DNA of 64,000 nt from Pedobacter zeaxanthinifaciens (GCF_003313335.1 NZ_QMHP01000003.1:1-64000), one strand, 5' to 3'; shown: positions 1-7,845, counted from the first letter of the stretch. Numbers and translations are program-made. Notes: a model not told the origin generated them from the sequence alone.

Positions 1-97
1 GTCTTAATGTTCCGCCTCAGTTCTGCACATCGTTGTTCCAGTCTTTTTTTTACCGTTACCGAACTCCGTCTGGCAACTCCCGTTTCGTTTGGGACTG

Positions 98-128
98 CAA
101 AGGTAGGAAACTTTTTCTTTTCCGCAAA
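98..128 (-). promoter_or_regulatory. Consensus Bacteroidota promoter facing the left edge (proximal copy)
   Basis: Read on the minus strand this is TTTG (125-128), a 19-bp spacer, then TACCTTTG (98-105), an exact match to the Bacteroidota -33/-7 pattern. Transcription would leave the window at its left end. The second copy at 224-253 has the same spacing. The driven gene is outside the window; two strong tandem promoters would suit an rRNA operon or another highly expressed unit, but that is inference. Confidence 0.7.
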
Positions 129-223
129 TAAAAAATAAAATTATTTTTTACTGCCTTTCTCCACCTCATCTCCCCCATTTCCCTCTTCCTTCAAACCTCC
201 CAACTTCCTTCCGAAGCGGAGTG

Positions 224-253
224 CAAAGGTAGCAAAAATTAAAACCCCTGCAA
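224..253 (-). promoter_or_regulatory. Consensus Bacteroidota promoter facing the left edge (distal copy)
   Basis: On the minus strand: TTG (251-253), 19-bp spacer, TACCTTTG (224-231), then a GC-rich initial transcribed stretch. It repeats the architecture of the promoter at 98-128, 126 bp further upstream. Confidence 0.7.
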
Positions 254-708
254 TACAGTAGTAACTATTTTTTTGGTAAATAAATACAACACTCTGGAAT
301 ACAGCTTAAAAAATTTAAAAGTTATATAAACAAAATCCCGAAAACGTTGTTTACGCCCAAAATTATAAGATTACGAACATCAATAGTATGCTGCATAGTA
401 TCAGCTGACTTTATAAAAATGGCTAGTATAATATTATTCATGTTCATTAGCTTGATTAAAATGTTGCGCCTACTGTTTATATATATTAAATAGATTGGAG
501 ACGATATATACATTATATGAGTTAACATATCACGTATCACATAAGGAATAGCACACACAGCGAGCAACTGTTTTATAACTTGGCATTTCCACTATACAGA
601 ATAGTAGCTATTGGTATATATATAATGTATTGCGATATGCGATACAAGAACAGTTTTTTAGACGCTTTGGATTGACAACGTTTATAGCAGCATTGGTATT
701 GCAAAATA
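254..708. other. AT-rich gene-free stretch
   Basis: No convincing coding region on either strand. Short open frames here have no start context, no family resemblance and a composition like random AT-rich DNA. I see no RNA gene or repeat until the structured element that begins near 709. Confidence 0.5.
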
Positions 709-778
709 AACCCGATGATAATGGAAAGCCCGCATCCCGATTGCAAAGAGGGAGCGGACTTGTAATGGACAGCGGGGC
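709..778 (+). repeat. Structured intergenic element, copy A
   Basis: First of three related intergenic elements (others at 7846-7917 and 24820-24883). An outer stem pairs CCCG (711-714) with CGGG (773-776). An inner stem pairs AGCCCGC with GCGGACT around one mismatch. Shared segments include ATGGAAAGCCCGC, GGGAGCGGACTTG and a TGGACAGCGGG-like end. Such elements are common between genes in Bacteroidota and look like structured RNA or a REP-like mobile palindrome. Resemblance to the Rfam Flavo-1 motif is possible but unverified. The 70-codon open frame over it is not a gene. Confidence 0.6.
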
Positions 779-901
779 TGCAGCAGATAGGAGCAATGAA
801 GCATATTTCCCTATCTTTCTATATGTATATGCTCTTTGTTAAAATTTGTTAAGTATTTTAAAGCTGAAAACGGTTTAACTAGCTTAGCCTTTATTATTTA
901 A

Positions 902-932
902 TTGACGTTATCGTATTATTACCTTATCTTTG
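902..932 (+). promoter_or_regulatory. bamD promoter
   Basis: TTG at 902-904, 20-bp spacer, TATCTTTG at 925-932, only four bases before the bamD ATG at 937. If transcription starts about five bases after the -7 box the mRNA is essentially leaderless. Confidence 0.7.
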
Positions 933-936
933 CAAA

Positions 937-1881
937 ATGTTTAAAATTAAACACCTTATTATTTCTTTCGTTGCGGTAGCTATTTTAGGCTTAGGAGCTT
1001 GTAAAAGTCGTTTCGAGAAATTGCGTTTAAGTAACGATGTAGCCAAAAAATATCAAGAAGGTATTAGGCTTTACAATAAGAAAGATTACTCGAAAGCGTT
1101 GATTTTATTTGAGGGATTGGTACAGAAATATAGAGGTACGGCCGAAGCTGAAGATTTGAACTACTACTATGCTTATACTTTGTACCGTTTGAAAGACTAT
1201 ACGACGGCGAGATATAAGTTTAAAGAGTTTGCTGACACTTATCCGGCAAGTAAAAACGCGGAAGAGTGTAGATATATGGGGGCTTATTGCTACTATTTGG
1301 ATTCGCCGAAATCATCTTTAGACCAGGAGAACACTTATAAGGCAATTGATGCGTTGCAGTTATTTATTAACCTTTATCCGAAAAGTGATAGAGCTACACA
1401 GGCGGCACAATATATTGCCAACTTGAGGGACAAATTAGAAAAGAAGGCATTTGATAATGCTAAATTGTATTACGATTTAGGCGGTTACGATGTAACTAAT
1501 TACAAGGCTGCTGTAGTTGCTTTGAAAAATGCGCAAGTTGAATTTCCTGATATTAGGTATGCAGAAGAAATGAATTTGTTGATTGTAAAGGCGCAGTTTA
1601 TGTATGCAAAGAATAGTTTTCCTGCTAGACAAGAAGACCGCTTTAACGAAGCACTTGACTATTACAACGAATTTATTGAAGCTTATCCTAGCAGCAAGTA
1701 TGCCAAAGAAGCTAAGCAACTGAAAGATGATAGTGAAGCTGGCATTGCCAACGCGAAGAAGATATTAGCTGAAGAGGCTGCAATGATTGCCAAGTACAAA
1801 GCGTTAGAAGAAAGCGATAAGGGCAACAAAAAGAAAAAAGATACGACTAACAATAATTTAGATATTAAAACACAAAAATAA
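937..1881 (+). CDS. bamD: Outer membrane protein assembly factor BamD
   Basis: Lipoprotein of the BAM complex, which folds beta-barrel proteins into the outer membrane. The 314-residue product starts with a lipoprotein signal ending in LGAC (lipidated Cys22), then TPR-type helical repeats in which short helix pairs recur (for example YNKKDYSKALILFEGL, LKDYTTARYKFKEFA, FNEALDYYNEFIEAYP). A Lys/Asn-rich tail from about 285 is probably disordered. It is followed one base later by rpoZ and then coaBC and a DUF4835 gene, the usual Bacteroidota order. The start is fixed by the promoter just upstream. Confidence 0.92.
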   Translation: MFKIKHLIISFVAVAILGLGACKSRFEKLRLSNDVAKKYQEGIRLYNKKDYSKALILFEGLVQKYRGTAEAEDLNYYYAYTLYRLKDYTTARYKFKEFADTYPASKNAEECRYMGAYCYYLDSPKSSLDQENTYKAIDALQLFINLYPKSDRATQAAQYIANLRDKLEKKAFDNAKLYYDLGGYDVTNYKAAVVALKNAQVEFPDIRYAEEMNLLIVKAQFMYAKNSFPARQEDRFNEALDYYNEFIEAYPSSKYAKEAKQLKDDSEAGIANAKKILAEEAAMIAKYKALEESDKGNKKKKDTTNNNLDIKTQK

Positions 1882-1882
1882 T

Positions 1883-2209
1883 ATGAGTACTCCAAAACCA
1901 GCTATTCCAAATACTACGGTTACTAGAAATGTTCATGATTTGGATAGATCGACTGATAACATTTACGAGTCGTTAGTGATTATTGCTAAAAGAGCTAACC
2001 AGATTTCGAACAACATGAAAGAGGAGCTACACGGTAAACTAGCGGAGTTTGCTTCATCTAACGATAACTTGGAAGAGGTTTTTGAAAATAGAGAGCAGAT
2101 TGAAATTAGCAAGCACTACGAGCGTTTGCCAAAACCAACGCTTATTGCTATGGACGAATTCTTGAATGACAAGGTTTACCACAGAAACCCTAACAAAGAG
2201 CAAAAGTAA
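1883..2209 (+). CDS. rpoZ: DNA-directed RNA polymerase omega subunit (Bacteroidota type)
   Basis: Small RNA polymerase subunit (108 aa) that helps fold and assemble beta-prime. The core has the omega/Rpb6-like pattern: an N-terminal stretch of about 15 residues, then DLDRSTDNIYESLVIIAKRA with the conserved KRA followed by QI, then a helical C-terminal half. It begins one base after the bamD stop, so the two are almost surely co-transcribed and translationally coupled. Sequence divergence from proteobacterial omega is normal for this phylum; the position between bamD and coaBC supports the call. Confidence 0.88.
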   Translation: MSTPKPAIPNTTVTRNVHDLDRSTDNIYESLVIIAKRANQISNNMKEELHGKLAEFASSNDNLEEVFENREQIEISKHYERLPKPTLIAMDEFLNDKVYHRNPNKEQK

Positions 2210-2329
2210 CAGTTGCGCAGCGCTTTAATGCGTATGCGGTAAACCAACATAAGTATAGCCACAGCTGCACAAATTAACATAATTGTGTGCCTGTGGCTTA
2301 AATGCTTTTATGCCTATTATTTTTTAATT

Positions 2330-2337
2330 TATATTTG
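2330..2337 (+). promoter_or_regulatory. coaBC -7 element
   Basis: TATATTTG, exact TAnnTTTG, seven bases before the ATG at 2345. It lies inside the longer open frame that begins at 2285, so it argues for the 2345 start. No clear TTG is seen at -33. Confidence 0.55.
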
Positions 2338-2344
2338 CTTGCAG

Positions 2345-3547
2345 ATGTTAAAACATAAAAATATTCTATTAGGCGTATGTGGCAGTATTGCAGCCTATAA
2401 ATCGGCAGTATTAGTGCGGTTGCTTGTAAAGGCTGGTGCTAATGTGAAAGTAATTCTTACTAACGATGCTGCCAACTTTATTACTCCATTAACTTTAGCT
2501 ACGCTTTCTAAAAACCCGGTATACACACAGTACTTTGAAGCCGAAACAGGTGTTTGGAGTAACCATGTGGAGCTTGGCCTATGGGCAGATTATTTTTTGG
2601 TTGCTCCGGCCAGTGCCAACACAATTGGGAAAATGGCAAATGGGCTTTGCGATAATTTACTTACTGCCGCTTACTTATCTGCCAAGTGCCCCGTGTTGTT
2701 TGCGCCAGCGATGGATTTGGATATGTGGCAACATGAAAGCACTCAAGAGAACATCAGCAGGTTGCAGCAATTTGGTAACATTATGATTGCCCCCGGAACC
2801 GGCGAGTTGGCAAGTGGCCTACATGGACAAGGACGAATGGCCGAGCCAGAGGAAATTGTTGCTTTTTTAGCTACTGAAATTTCGAAAAACCTACCGCTAT
2901 TAGGTAAAAAAGCACTGGTTACTGCCGGACCAACGTATGAAGCCATTGATCCTGTGAGGTTCGTTGGAAATCATTCGTCAGGAAAAATGGGGTTTGCCAT
3001 TGCTGAACGGTTGCAGGAGCTTGGCGCAACAGTAACCTTAATAGCGGGACCAACGGCATTAACAACCACTAAAGCTATTAATAGAATTGATGTTTTAAGT
3101 GCCGAAGATATGTTGCATGCTTGTACTGCAAATTTCGCCGACAGTGCTATTACTGTGATGAGCGCAGCAGTGGCTGATTACACTCCGGTTGAGGTAGCTC
3201 AGCAAAAAATCAAAAAGAAAGAAGAACACTTTAGCATTGAACTGAAGAAAACTACTGATATTTTAGCTAGCTTGGGCAATGTAAAATTGGAAAATCAAGT
3301 GTTGGTAGGCTTTGCTTTGGAAACGGCAGATGAAGACAACTATGCCAAAGATAAACTACAGCGTAAAAACTTAGATTTGATTGTGCTCAACTCTTTGAAT
3401 GATAAAGGTGCTGGATTTAAAGTGGACACCAATAAAATCAGTATATTCAATAAAAACTTGGAGAAAATCACTTTTGAAACCAAGAGCAAAACAGAAGTAG
3501 CCAAAGATATTTGTAATGAAATACTAAAGCTCGTTAAAACTAGTTAA
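2345..3547 (+). CDS. coaBC: Bifunctional phosphopantothenoylcysteine decarboxylase / phosphopantothenate-cysteine ligase
   Basis: Catalyses two consecutive steps of coenzyme A synthesis: ligation of cysteine to 4'-phosphopantothenate (CoaB, C-terminal half) and FMN-dependent decarboxylation (CoaC, N-terminal half). Visible CoaC motifs are GSIAAYK, the NHVELG segment with the catalytic His, PASANTIGK and PAMDLDMW. The CoaB half has AGPTYEAIDPVRFVGNHSSG. About 400 residues from the chosen start, normal for the family. The loop that holds a catalytic Cys in E. coli Dfp (ACGD) reads ELASG here. A longer frame from 2285 adds 20 hydrophobic residues unlike the family and runs through the promoter, so I reject it. 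Confidence 0.93.
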   Translation: MLKHKNILLGVCGSIAAYKSAVLVRLLVKAGANVKVILTNDAANFITPLTLATLSKNPVYTQYFEAETGVWSNHVELGLWADYFLVAPASANTIGKMANGLCDNLLTAAYLSAKCPVLFAPAMDLDMWQHESTQENISRLQQFGNIMIAPGTGELASGLHGQGRMAEPEEIVAFLATEISKNLPLLGKKALVTAGPTYEAIDPVRFVGNHSSGKMGFAIAERLQELGATVTLIAGPTALTTTKAINRIDVLSAEDMLHACTANFADSAITVMSAAVADYTPVEVAQQKIKKKEEHFSIELKKTTDILASLGNVKLENQVLVGFALETADEDNYAKDKLQRKNLDLIVLNSLNDKGAGFKVDTNKISIFNKNLEKITFETKSKTEVAKDICNEILKLVKTS

Positions 3548-3567
3548 TATCTAAACTGAAAAACCGA

Positions 3568-4467
3568 ATGAAAAAAACTATTGGATTGTTATTAATGGCA
3601 TTTGCTGTTTTTGCTGCAAATGCGCAAGAGCTAAATACACGTGTACAGATTTTGGCTCCAACAATTACCAACGCCAATAGACGCAACTTAGATGTTTTGC
3701 AAACAGCGATTAGGGATTTCCTGAATAATAACAAATGGACTACTGAAACTTACTTACCGCAAGAAAAGATTGATTGCAATTTGGTAATTAATATCACGGC
3801 GTGGGATGGTAATTCGAGTTATACGGGAGAAGCACAAATCCAATCAAGCAGACCAGTTTACGGTAGCTCCTACTCTACTACCTTACTTAATATGAGTGAT
3901 AAGGATTTCAGCTTTGCTTTTAGCGAGGGACAATCCTTGGATTTCTCAGACCAGAACTTTATTAGCAACTTAAGCTCATTATTGGGTTTTTACGCCTACA
4001 CAATTATAGGATTAGATAAGGATAGCTTTAGCAAACTAGGCGGTACAGCCTACTACCAGAAAGCACAAAACCTTGTAAATGTTGCGCAAACTGCGGGCGG
4101 AAAAGGTTGGCGACCATCAGACGGTTTGAGGAATAGGTATTGGTTAAACGAAAACCTCCTTAACAATTCTTTCAAAGGCTTAAGAACCTTTATTTACGAA
4201 TATCATTTAGAAGGCTTGGATCAGCTCCAAGAAAATAGCAGTAACGGTCTAAAAAACATTCTATCTGCCCTTTCAGCGTTGAGGCAGTTTGATAAGCAAA
4301 AGCTGGGGTCGATATTTCCAAATGTTTATTTTGCCGCAAAGGCTGAAGAAATTACCAACGTACTTTCGATGGCTGATTTTCAGGACAAGAATAAGGCCTA
4401 TAATTTATTAGTAGACATTGATCCGCCGAACACTACCAAATACGACGGGCTGAAAAAGCGCAACTAG
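3568..4467 (+). CDS. DUF4835 family protein (PorD-like)
   Basis: Exported 299-residue protein with a clear signal peptide (MKKTIGLLLMAFAVFAANAQ, cleavage after ANA). It matches the DUF4835 family, typically encoded after coaBC in Bacteroidota and called PorD, a type IX secretion-associated protein, in some annotations. Recognisable parts are the N-terminal ELNTRVQI segment, the GWRPSDGLRNRYWL segment and the ending DIDPPNTTKYDGL. It starts 20 bases after coaBC and is probably in the same transcript. The exact biochemical role is not shown by the sequence. No other T9SS gene is in the window. Confidence 0.85.
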   Translation: MKKTIGLLLMAFAVFAANAQELNTRVQILAPTITNANRRNLDVLQTAIRDFLNNNKWTTETYLPQEKIDCNLVINITAWDGNSSYTGEAQIQSSRPVYGSSYSTTLLNMSDKDFSFAFSEGQSLDFSDQNFISNLSSLLGFYAYTIIGLDKDSFSKLGGTAYYQKAQNLVNVAQTAGGKGWRPSDGLRNRYWLNENLLNNSFKGLRTFIYEYHLEGLDQLQENSSNGLKNILSALSALRQFDKQKLGSIFPNVYFAAKAEEITNVLSMADFQDKNKAYNLLVDIDPPNTTKYDGLKKRN

Positions 4468-4711
4468 GCCTCTCGAGCCTGTTTAAAAAGTGTATTTAAG
4501 TCGCTATCAGTGGGCCAATGCATTGTAAAGGCTCAACCTCAAGCTGCTGCATTTCTTTAAAGCAACCCAATTTATTTTCAAAAAACTTCATAGTACATGC
4601 AACATAATGGAGTTTTTTGCTACTTATATTTAACGTTAGTTCGGGTTAAGTACTTTTATAATTATTTAAAAATTTGCATTAAACATTTTTTAGCTCGCCG
4701 CCACTGGGCTC

Positions 4712-4735
4712 TTACTTTTTGACCGCAAAAAGTAA
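4712..4735. repeat. Perfect 10-bp inverted repeat in the 4468-4977 gap
   Basis: TTACTTTTTG, a 4-base loop, then CAAAAAGTAA. It is part of a 450-bp gene-free stretch with the look of dispersed intergenic repeats; no protein or RNA gene is evident there. The solo repeat copy at 4833-4890 and the blaI promoter follow. Confidence 0.5.
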
Positions 4736-4832
4736 CAAAAACTCTCGGTTGCTTATTTTTCTTTCAAAGAAAGTGCTTTGGCTTATTAGTGCAACCCGAA
4801 AAATAAGAGACCGAAAATTAGCTGAACGAAGA

Positions 4833-4890
4833 TTTGAAGCGCTATCGGCAGCAAACAGCATAATTCTCTTATCCCGAACTCATGCTATAG
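4833..4890 (+). repeat. Diverged single copy of the 131-bp tandem-repeat unit
   Basis: Aligns by eye with the middle of each unit in the array at 7471-7817. Shared blocks include ATCG..AGCAAA.AGCATAATT, then TAT..CG.ACT.ATG.TA. About three quarters of positions agree over roughly 50 bases. This puts related repeats on both sides of the blaI-M56 pair. Confidence 0.5.
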
Positions 4891-4921
4891 TTAACTAACA
4901 TTTTAAAAAATTGTTAAAATA

Positions 4922-4951
4922 TTTGTTTATACGAAAATGTTCGTATATTTG
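4922..4951 (+). promoter_or_regulatory. Promoter of the blaI-M56 operon
   Basis: TTTG (4922-4925), 18-bp spacer, TATATTTG (4944-4951). The -7 box sits between and partly inside two palindromes (4930-4945 and 4954-4969), so a repressor bound there would block RNA polymerase. Confidence 0.65.
4930..4945. promoter_or_regulatory. Candidate BlaI operator 1
   Basis: TACGAA, four bases, TTCGTA: a perfect palindrome with a 4-base spacer, overlapping the start of the -7 box. The same half-sites recur at 4954-4969, with centres 24 bp apart. Winged-helix dimers of the BlaI family bind such dyads at their own promoters; the match to this repressor is inferred from position. Confidence 0.65.
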
Positions 4952-4953
4952 AA

Positions 4954-4969
4954 TACGAAAAAATTCGTA
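4954..4969. promoter_or_regulatory. Candidate BlaI operator 2
   Basis: TACGAA-AAAA-TTCGTA, same half-sites as operator 1, located between the -7 box and the blaI ATG at 4978, over the expected transcription start. Confidence 0.65.
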
Positions 4970-4977
4970 GTATAAAA

Positions 4978-5355
4978 ATGAGCAACAATAACATCAAACC
5001 TACCGACGGCGAAATGGAGATTTTACAAGTGCTTTGGGAAAAGGGCAATTGTACCGTTAGAGAAGTGCATGAGGCATTAAACAAAAAGGACTCAGGCTAT
5101 ACCACTACTTTAAAGCTGATGCAGATTATGCATGAGAAAGGGCTAGTGGGAAGAGACACAAGTTCAAAAACGCATGTTTACGAGGCCATTGCCAGCAGAG
5201 AAACTACACAGCAACATTTGGTAAAGAAAATGATTGACAATGTATTTAACGGATCTGCAGCAAGGCTAGTAATGCAAGCTTTAGGCAACAAAAGTGCAAG
5301 CAAGGAGGAGATAGATTTAATCAAAGAATATTTGAATAAACTTGAAAACAAATAA
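4978..5355 (+). CDS. BlaI/MecI/CopY-type transcriptional repressor
   Basis: A 125-residue winged-helix repressor. The N-terminal DNA-binding domain has the family pattern (PTDGEMEILQVLWEKGNCTV, then REVHEALNKK and YTTTLKLMQIMHEKGL), followed by a short dimerisation helix region. In beta-lactam systems BlaI is cleaved after the M56 sensor protease BlaR1 is triggered. Here the next gene, two bases downstream, encodes exactly such an M56 protein. Twin TACGAA-N4-TTCGTA palindromes at its promoter imply autoregulation. No beta-lactamase or PBP gene is adjacent, so the inducer is unknown. Confidence 0.9.
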   Translation: MSNNNIKPTDGEMEILQVLWEKGNCTVREVHEALNKKDSGYTTTLKLMQIMHEKGLVGRDTSSKTHVYEAIASRETTQQHLVKKMIDNVFNGSAARLVMQALGNKSASKEEIDLIKEYLNKLENK

Positions 5356-5357
5356 TT

Positions 5358-7376
5358 ATGGAGGCCATTGTTAACAATCTTATTAAAGCCATTGGCTGGA
5401 GCATTTTACATTCTTTATGGCAAGGCGCAATTATTTTTGCTGTTCTTTTCATCCTTCTTTCTGTTAAAACAAAAGTAAGTGCCAAGTTAAGGCACAATTT
5501 TTCGATAGTTGCTCTGTTTGCTACATTTACAAGCTTTTGTTTCACTTTTGCTTCGCTATTTAATTTGCCCAAGCAGGCAGCTGGATCTTCGGATACGCAA
5601 CTAACGAACGAAATGCTCCTACAGTTTTATAACTTAAGTAACAACTGGAGTTTTAAAACCGAACGTTATTTCCCAATTATTGTAGCGCTTTATGTGCTTG
5701 GCATTGGATTTCAATTAACAGTTTTGATATCAGGCTACGTAAAGTTGAAAAAACTTAAAAAATCGCACATTGCCCCAATTCCTAGCGAATGGTTAACTGT
5801 AGCTGCGCAGACGGTTGCCAAATTAGGAATCTCCAAAAAAATCCAGTTTTACTTATCGGACCGAGTAAATGTACCAGTAGCATTAGGCTTTTTAAAACCA
5901 GTGGTTCTTTTCCCCGTAGCATTGGTTGCACAGCTTGATATTAAGCAAGTGGAAGCTATACTGATTCATGAACTTTCGCACATTCGAAGAAACGACTATG
6001 TTTTAAATCTGATTAAAACCGGAATTGAAACGGTGTTGTTTTTCAATCCTTTTGTATGGCTCATCTCCAGATTCATACACATTGAACGCGAACATGCTTG
6101 CGATGATTTAGTAGTAAACTTTACTGGAGAACCCGTTACCTATGCTCATGCACTTTTGAAATTAGAGCTCATTAAAGACAAAATGCAACCTGCCCTTTGT
6201 TTAGCGGCAACGGGTAAAAACCAACACCTTTATCAACGTATTAAAAGAATTACTAATATGAAAACCAATTACATGAATGCAAAGCAAAAAATACTTGCGC
6301 TTTGCTTAACCTTAGCTACCGTTATTTCATTAGCTTGGATTAACCCCACAAAAAATGAGATAGCCAGTGTTAAAACTACAAAAGCTAATCTTCGAAAATT
6401 GCTGACTTCAGCGGAAAAGCCTAGTAGTTTGGTTTGCCTGGCAGATACCGATACTGTAAAAAATAAAATTGTTAGAGAAATTGTGATCAAAAACAAGGAT
6501 GGCAAGCGGACGGTTTACCAGTCGTTAGATGAAATGCCTGACAGCGTTAGAGAACGAGTTTTAGAATTAGATAAAAAATTCAATTCGCCGGAGTGGAAAG
6601 AACACATTGCTAAGATTGAACTTAGAGGAAAGGAGCTAGATCAACAATTTAATTCGCCAGAATGGAAAAGAAAGATGGCTAAAATTGAGCTTGACGCCAA
6701 AAAAATGGAAAAGAAGTTCAATTCGCCAGAGTGGAAAGAAAAGATGGCCAAAATGGAGCTGAACGCAGAGGAAATGGCAAAGAAGTTCGACTCTCCTGAA
6801 TGGAAAGCACAAATGGCAAAGATTGAACTAATGGGAAAAGAGCTGGATAAAAAATTCAATTCGCCAGAATGGAAAGAACACATTGCCAAGATTGAGTTGA
6901 ATGCGAAAGAAATGGAGAAAAAGTTTAATTCGCCAGAGTGGAAAGCGAAAATGGACCAAATTGAGCTTCAAGGTAGGGAACTAGATAAAAAATTCAACTC
7001 GCCGGAGTGGAAAGAGAAGATTAAAAAGATTGAGCTTGATGCCAAAAAAATGGAACAAAAGTTAAACTCGCCGGAATGGAAGAAAAAAATGAAAGATATT
7101 GAAGAGCTTAGAAATTCTCCTGAATACAAAGAGCTTCAAGAAAAATACGAAAAAGATTTAGAGCAGTTGAAAAAGAAAAAAGGCATTTCAAGCGATAAGG
7201 CATTCTTATTACTTGATAGTTCGTTGCCAATACAAATAACTAATTTACCGATGATTGCGCTAGCGCCTGTTGAGAAAGTTTTTGTAACCGCTCCAACTGC
7301 AACACTCAACATTAACCCGACGGTTGATTTGAATAAAACCATTAACTTGCAGTTATTTAAAGATAAAAACAAATAA
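5358..7376 (+). CDS. M56 (BlaR1-like) membrane metallopeptidase with 23-residue repeats
   Basis: Likely sensor protease partner of the BlaI-type repressor two bases upstream. Membrane segments lie near residues 9-35, 45-68, 103-127 and 310-330. Between the third and fourth is the zinc site: HELSH at 204-208 followed by an EREHACDD segment. The part after the last membrane helix should face the periplasm. It has no penicillin-binding domain like BlaR1. Instead residues 406-589 hold eight 23-residue repeats with the core F-N-S-P-E-W-K and an I-E-L step, rich in Lys and Glu, plus a degenerate ninth unit. A C-terminal tail of about 75 residues follows. Total 672 residues. The signal sensed is unknown. 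Confidence 0.88.
   Translation: MEAIVNNLIKAIGWSILHSLWQGAIIFAVLFILLSVKTKVSAKLRHNFSIVALFATFTSFCFTFASLFNLPKQAAGSSDTQLTNEMLLQFYNLSNNWSFKTERYFPIIVALYVLGIGFQLTVLISGYVKLKKLKKSHIAPIPSEWLTVAAQTVAKLGISKKIQFYLSDRVNVPVALGFLKPVVLFPVALVAQLDIKQVEAILIHELSHIRRNDYVLNLIKTGIETVLFFNPFVWLISRFIHIEREHACDDLVVNFTGEPVTYAHALLKLELIKDKMQPALCLAATGKNQHLYQRIKRITNMKTNYMNAKQKILALCLTLATVISLAWINPTKNEIASVKTTKANLRKLLTSAEKPSSLVCLADTDTVKNKIVREIVIKNKDGKRTVYQSLDEMPDSVRERVLELDKKFNSPEWKEHIAKIELRGKELDQQFNSPEWKRKMAKIELDAKKMEKKFNSPEWKEKMAKMELNAEEMAKKFDSPEWKAQMAKIELMGKELDKKFNSPEWKEHIAKIELNAKEMEKKFNSPEWKAKMDQIELQGRELDKKFNSPEWKEKIKKIELDAKKMEQKLNSPEWKKKMKDIEELRNSPEYKELQEKYEKDLEQLKKKKGISSDKAFLLLDSSLPIQITNLPMIALAPVEKVFVTAPTATLNINPTVDLNKTINLQLFKDKNK
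6573..7124 (+). repeat. Eight tandem 69-bp coding repeats in the M56 gene
   Basis: Each unit is 69 bp and encodes 23 residues beginning KKF-NSPEWK (variants QQF, QKL, FDSPEW). Units 1 and 5, and units 2 and 7, resemble each other more than their direct neighbours (for example EHIAKIEL in 1 and 5), suggesting block duplication. The exact period keeps the reading frame. Confidence 0.9.
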
Positions 7377-7397
7377 ACCAAACAAATGAATACCGTT

Positions 7398-7429
7398 AAG
7401 GGGTGGGAGTTTTACTTCTGCCCTTTTTT
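7398..7429 (+). terminator. Rho-independent terminator after the M56 gene
   Basis: A GC-richer stem (GGGTGGGAG with CTTCTGCCC, including G-T pairs) followed by TTTTTT, about 20 bp after the M56 stop codon. Confidence 0.6.
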
Positions 7430-7470
7430 GTTTTGTAAGCTTTTATTGTGGTAAGGTAGATTTAATGCTG

Positions 7471-7817
7471 AAATAATTGCTTGCTAGAGATTGCTTCGTT
7501 GTACCTCCTCGCAAAGACGCTAAATGGCTGCGATTTCAGAGATGATCGCTAGCAAATAGCATAATTTTCCTATGTCGTACTTATGATAGGTTTGATCCAG
7601 AAAATAATTGCTTGCCAGAGATTGCTTCGTCGTACCTCCTCGCAAAGACGCTAAATGGCTGCGATTTCAGAGATGATCGCTAGCAAATAGCATAATTTTC
7701 CTATGTCGTACTTATGATAGGTTTGATCCAGAAAATAATTGCTTGCCAGAGATTGCTTCGTAGTGCCTCCTAGCAAAGACGCGAACGGCTGCGATTTCAG
7801 AGATGATCGCTAGCAAA
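7471..7817 (+). repeat. 131-bp tandem repeat, about 2.6 copies
   Basis: Units begin at 7471, 7602 and 7733 (AAATAATTGCTTGC...); the third is cut after about 85 bases. The first two are nearly identical. Each holds a GATTGCTTCGT-GTACCTCCT-GCAAAGACG segment that resembles a dispersed intergenic repeat common in Bacteroidota, joined to the segment also seen alone at 4833-4890. No open frame runs through the array. Confidence 0.85.
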
Positions 7818-7845
7818 CCGATGAAATACTGCTGGTTGTAAATTA

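Noticed and set aside
322..567. 81-codon minus-strand frame
   Set aside because: Ile/Asn-rich composition typical of AT-rich non-coding DNA, no promoter or similarity.
630..842. 70-codon open frame over the structured element
   Set aside because: It covers copy A of an intergenic repeat that also occurs elsewhere; no start context or family resemblance.
6641..6889. Minus-strand frame inside the M56 gene
   Set aside because: Mirror of the 69-bp coding repeats; it exists only because the repeat keeps a frame open on both strands.
7471..7817. CRISPR array
   Set aside because: Units are head-to-tail 131-bp copies without unique spacers and no cas genes are present.
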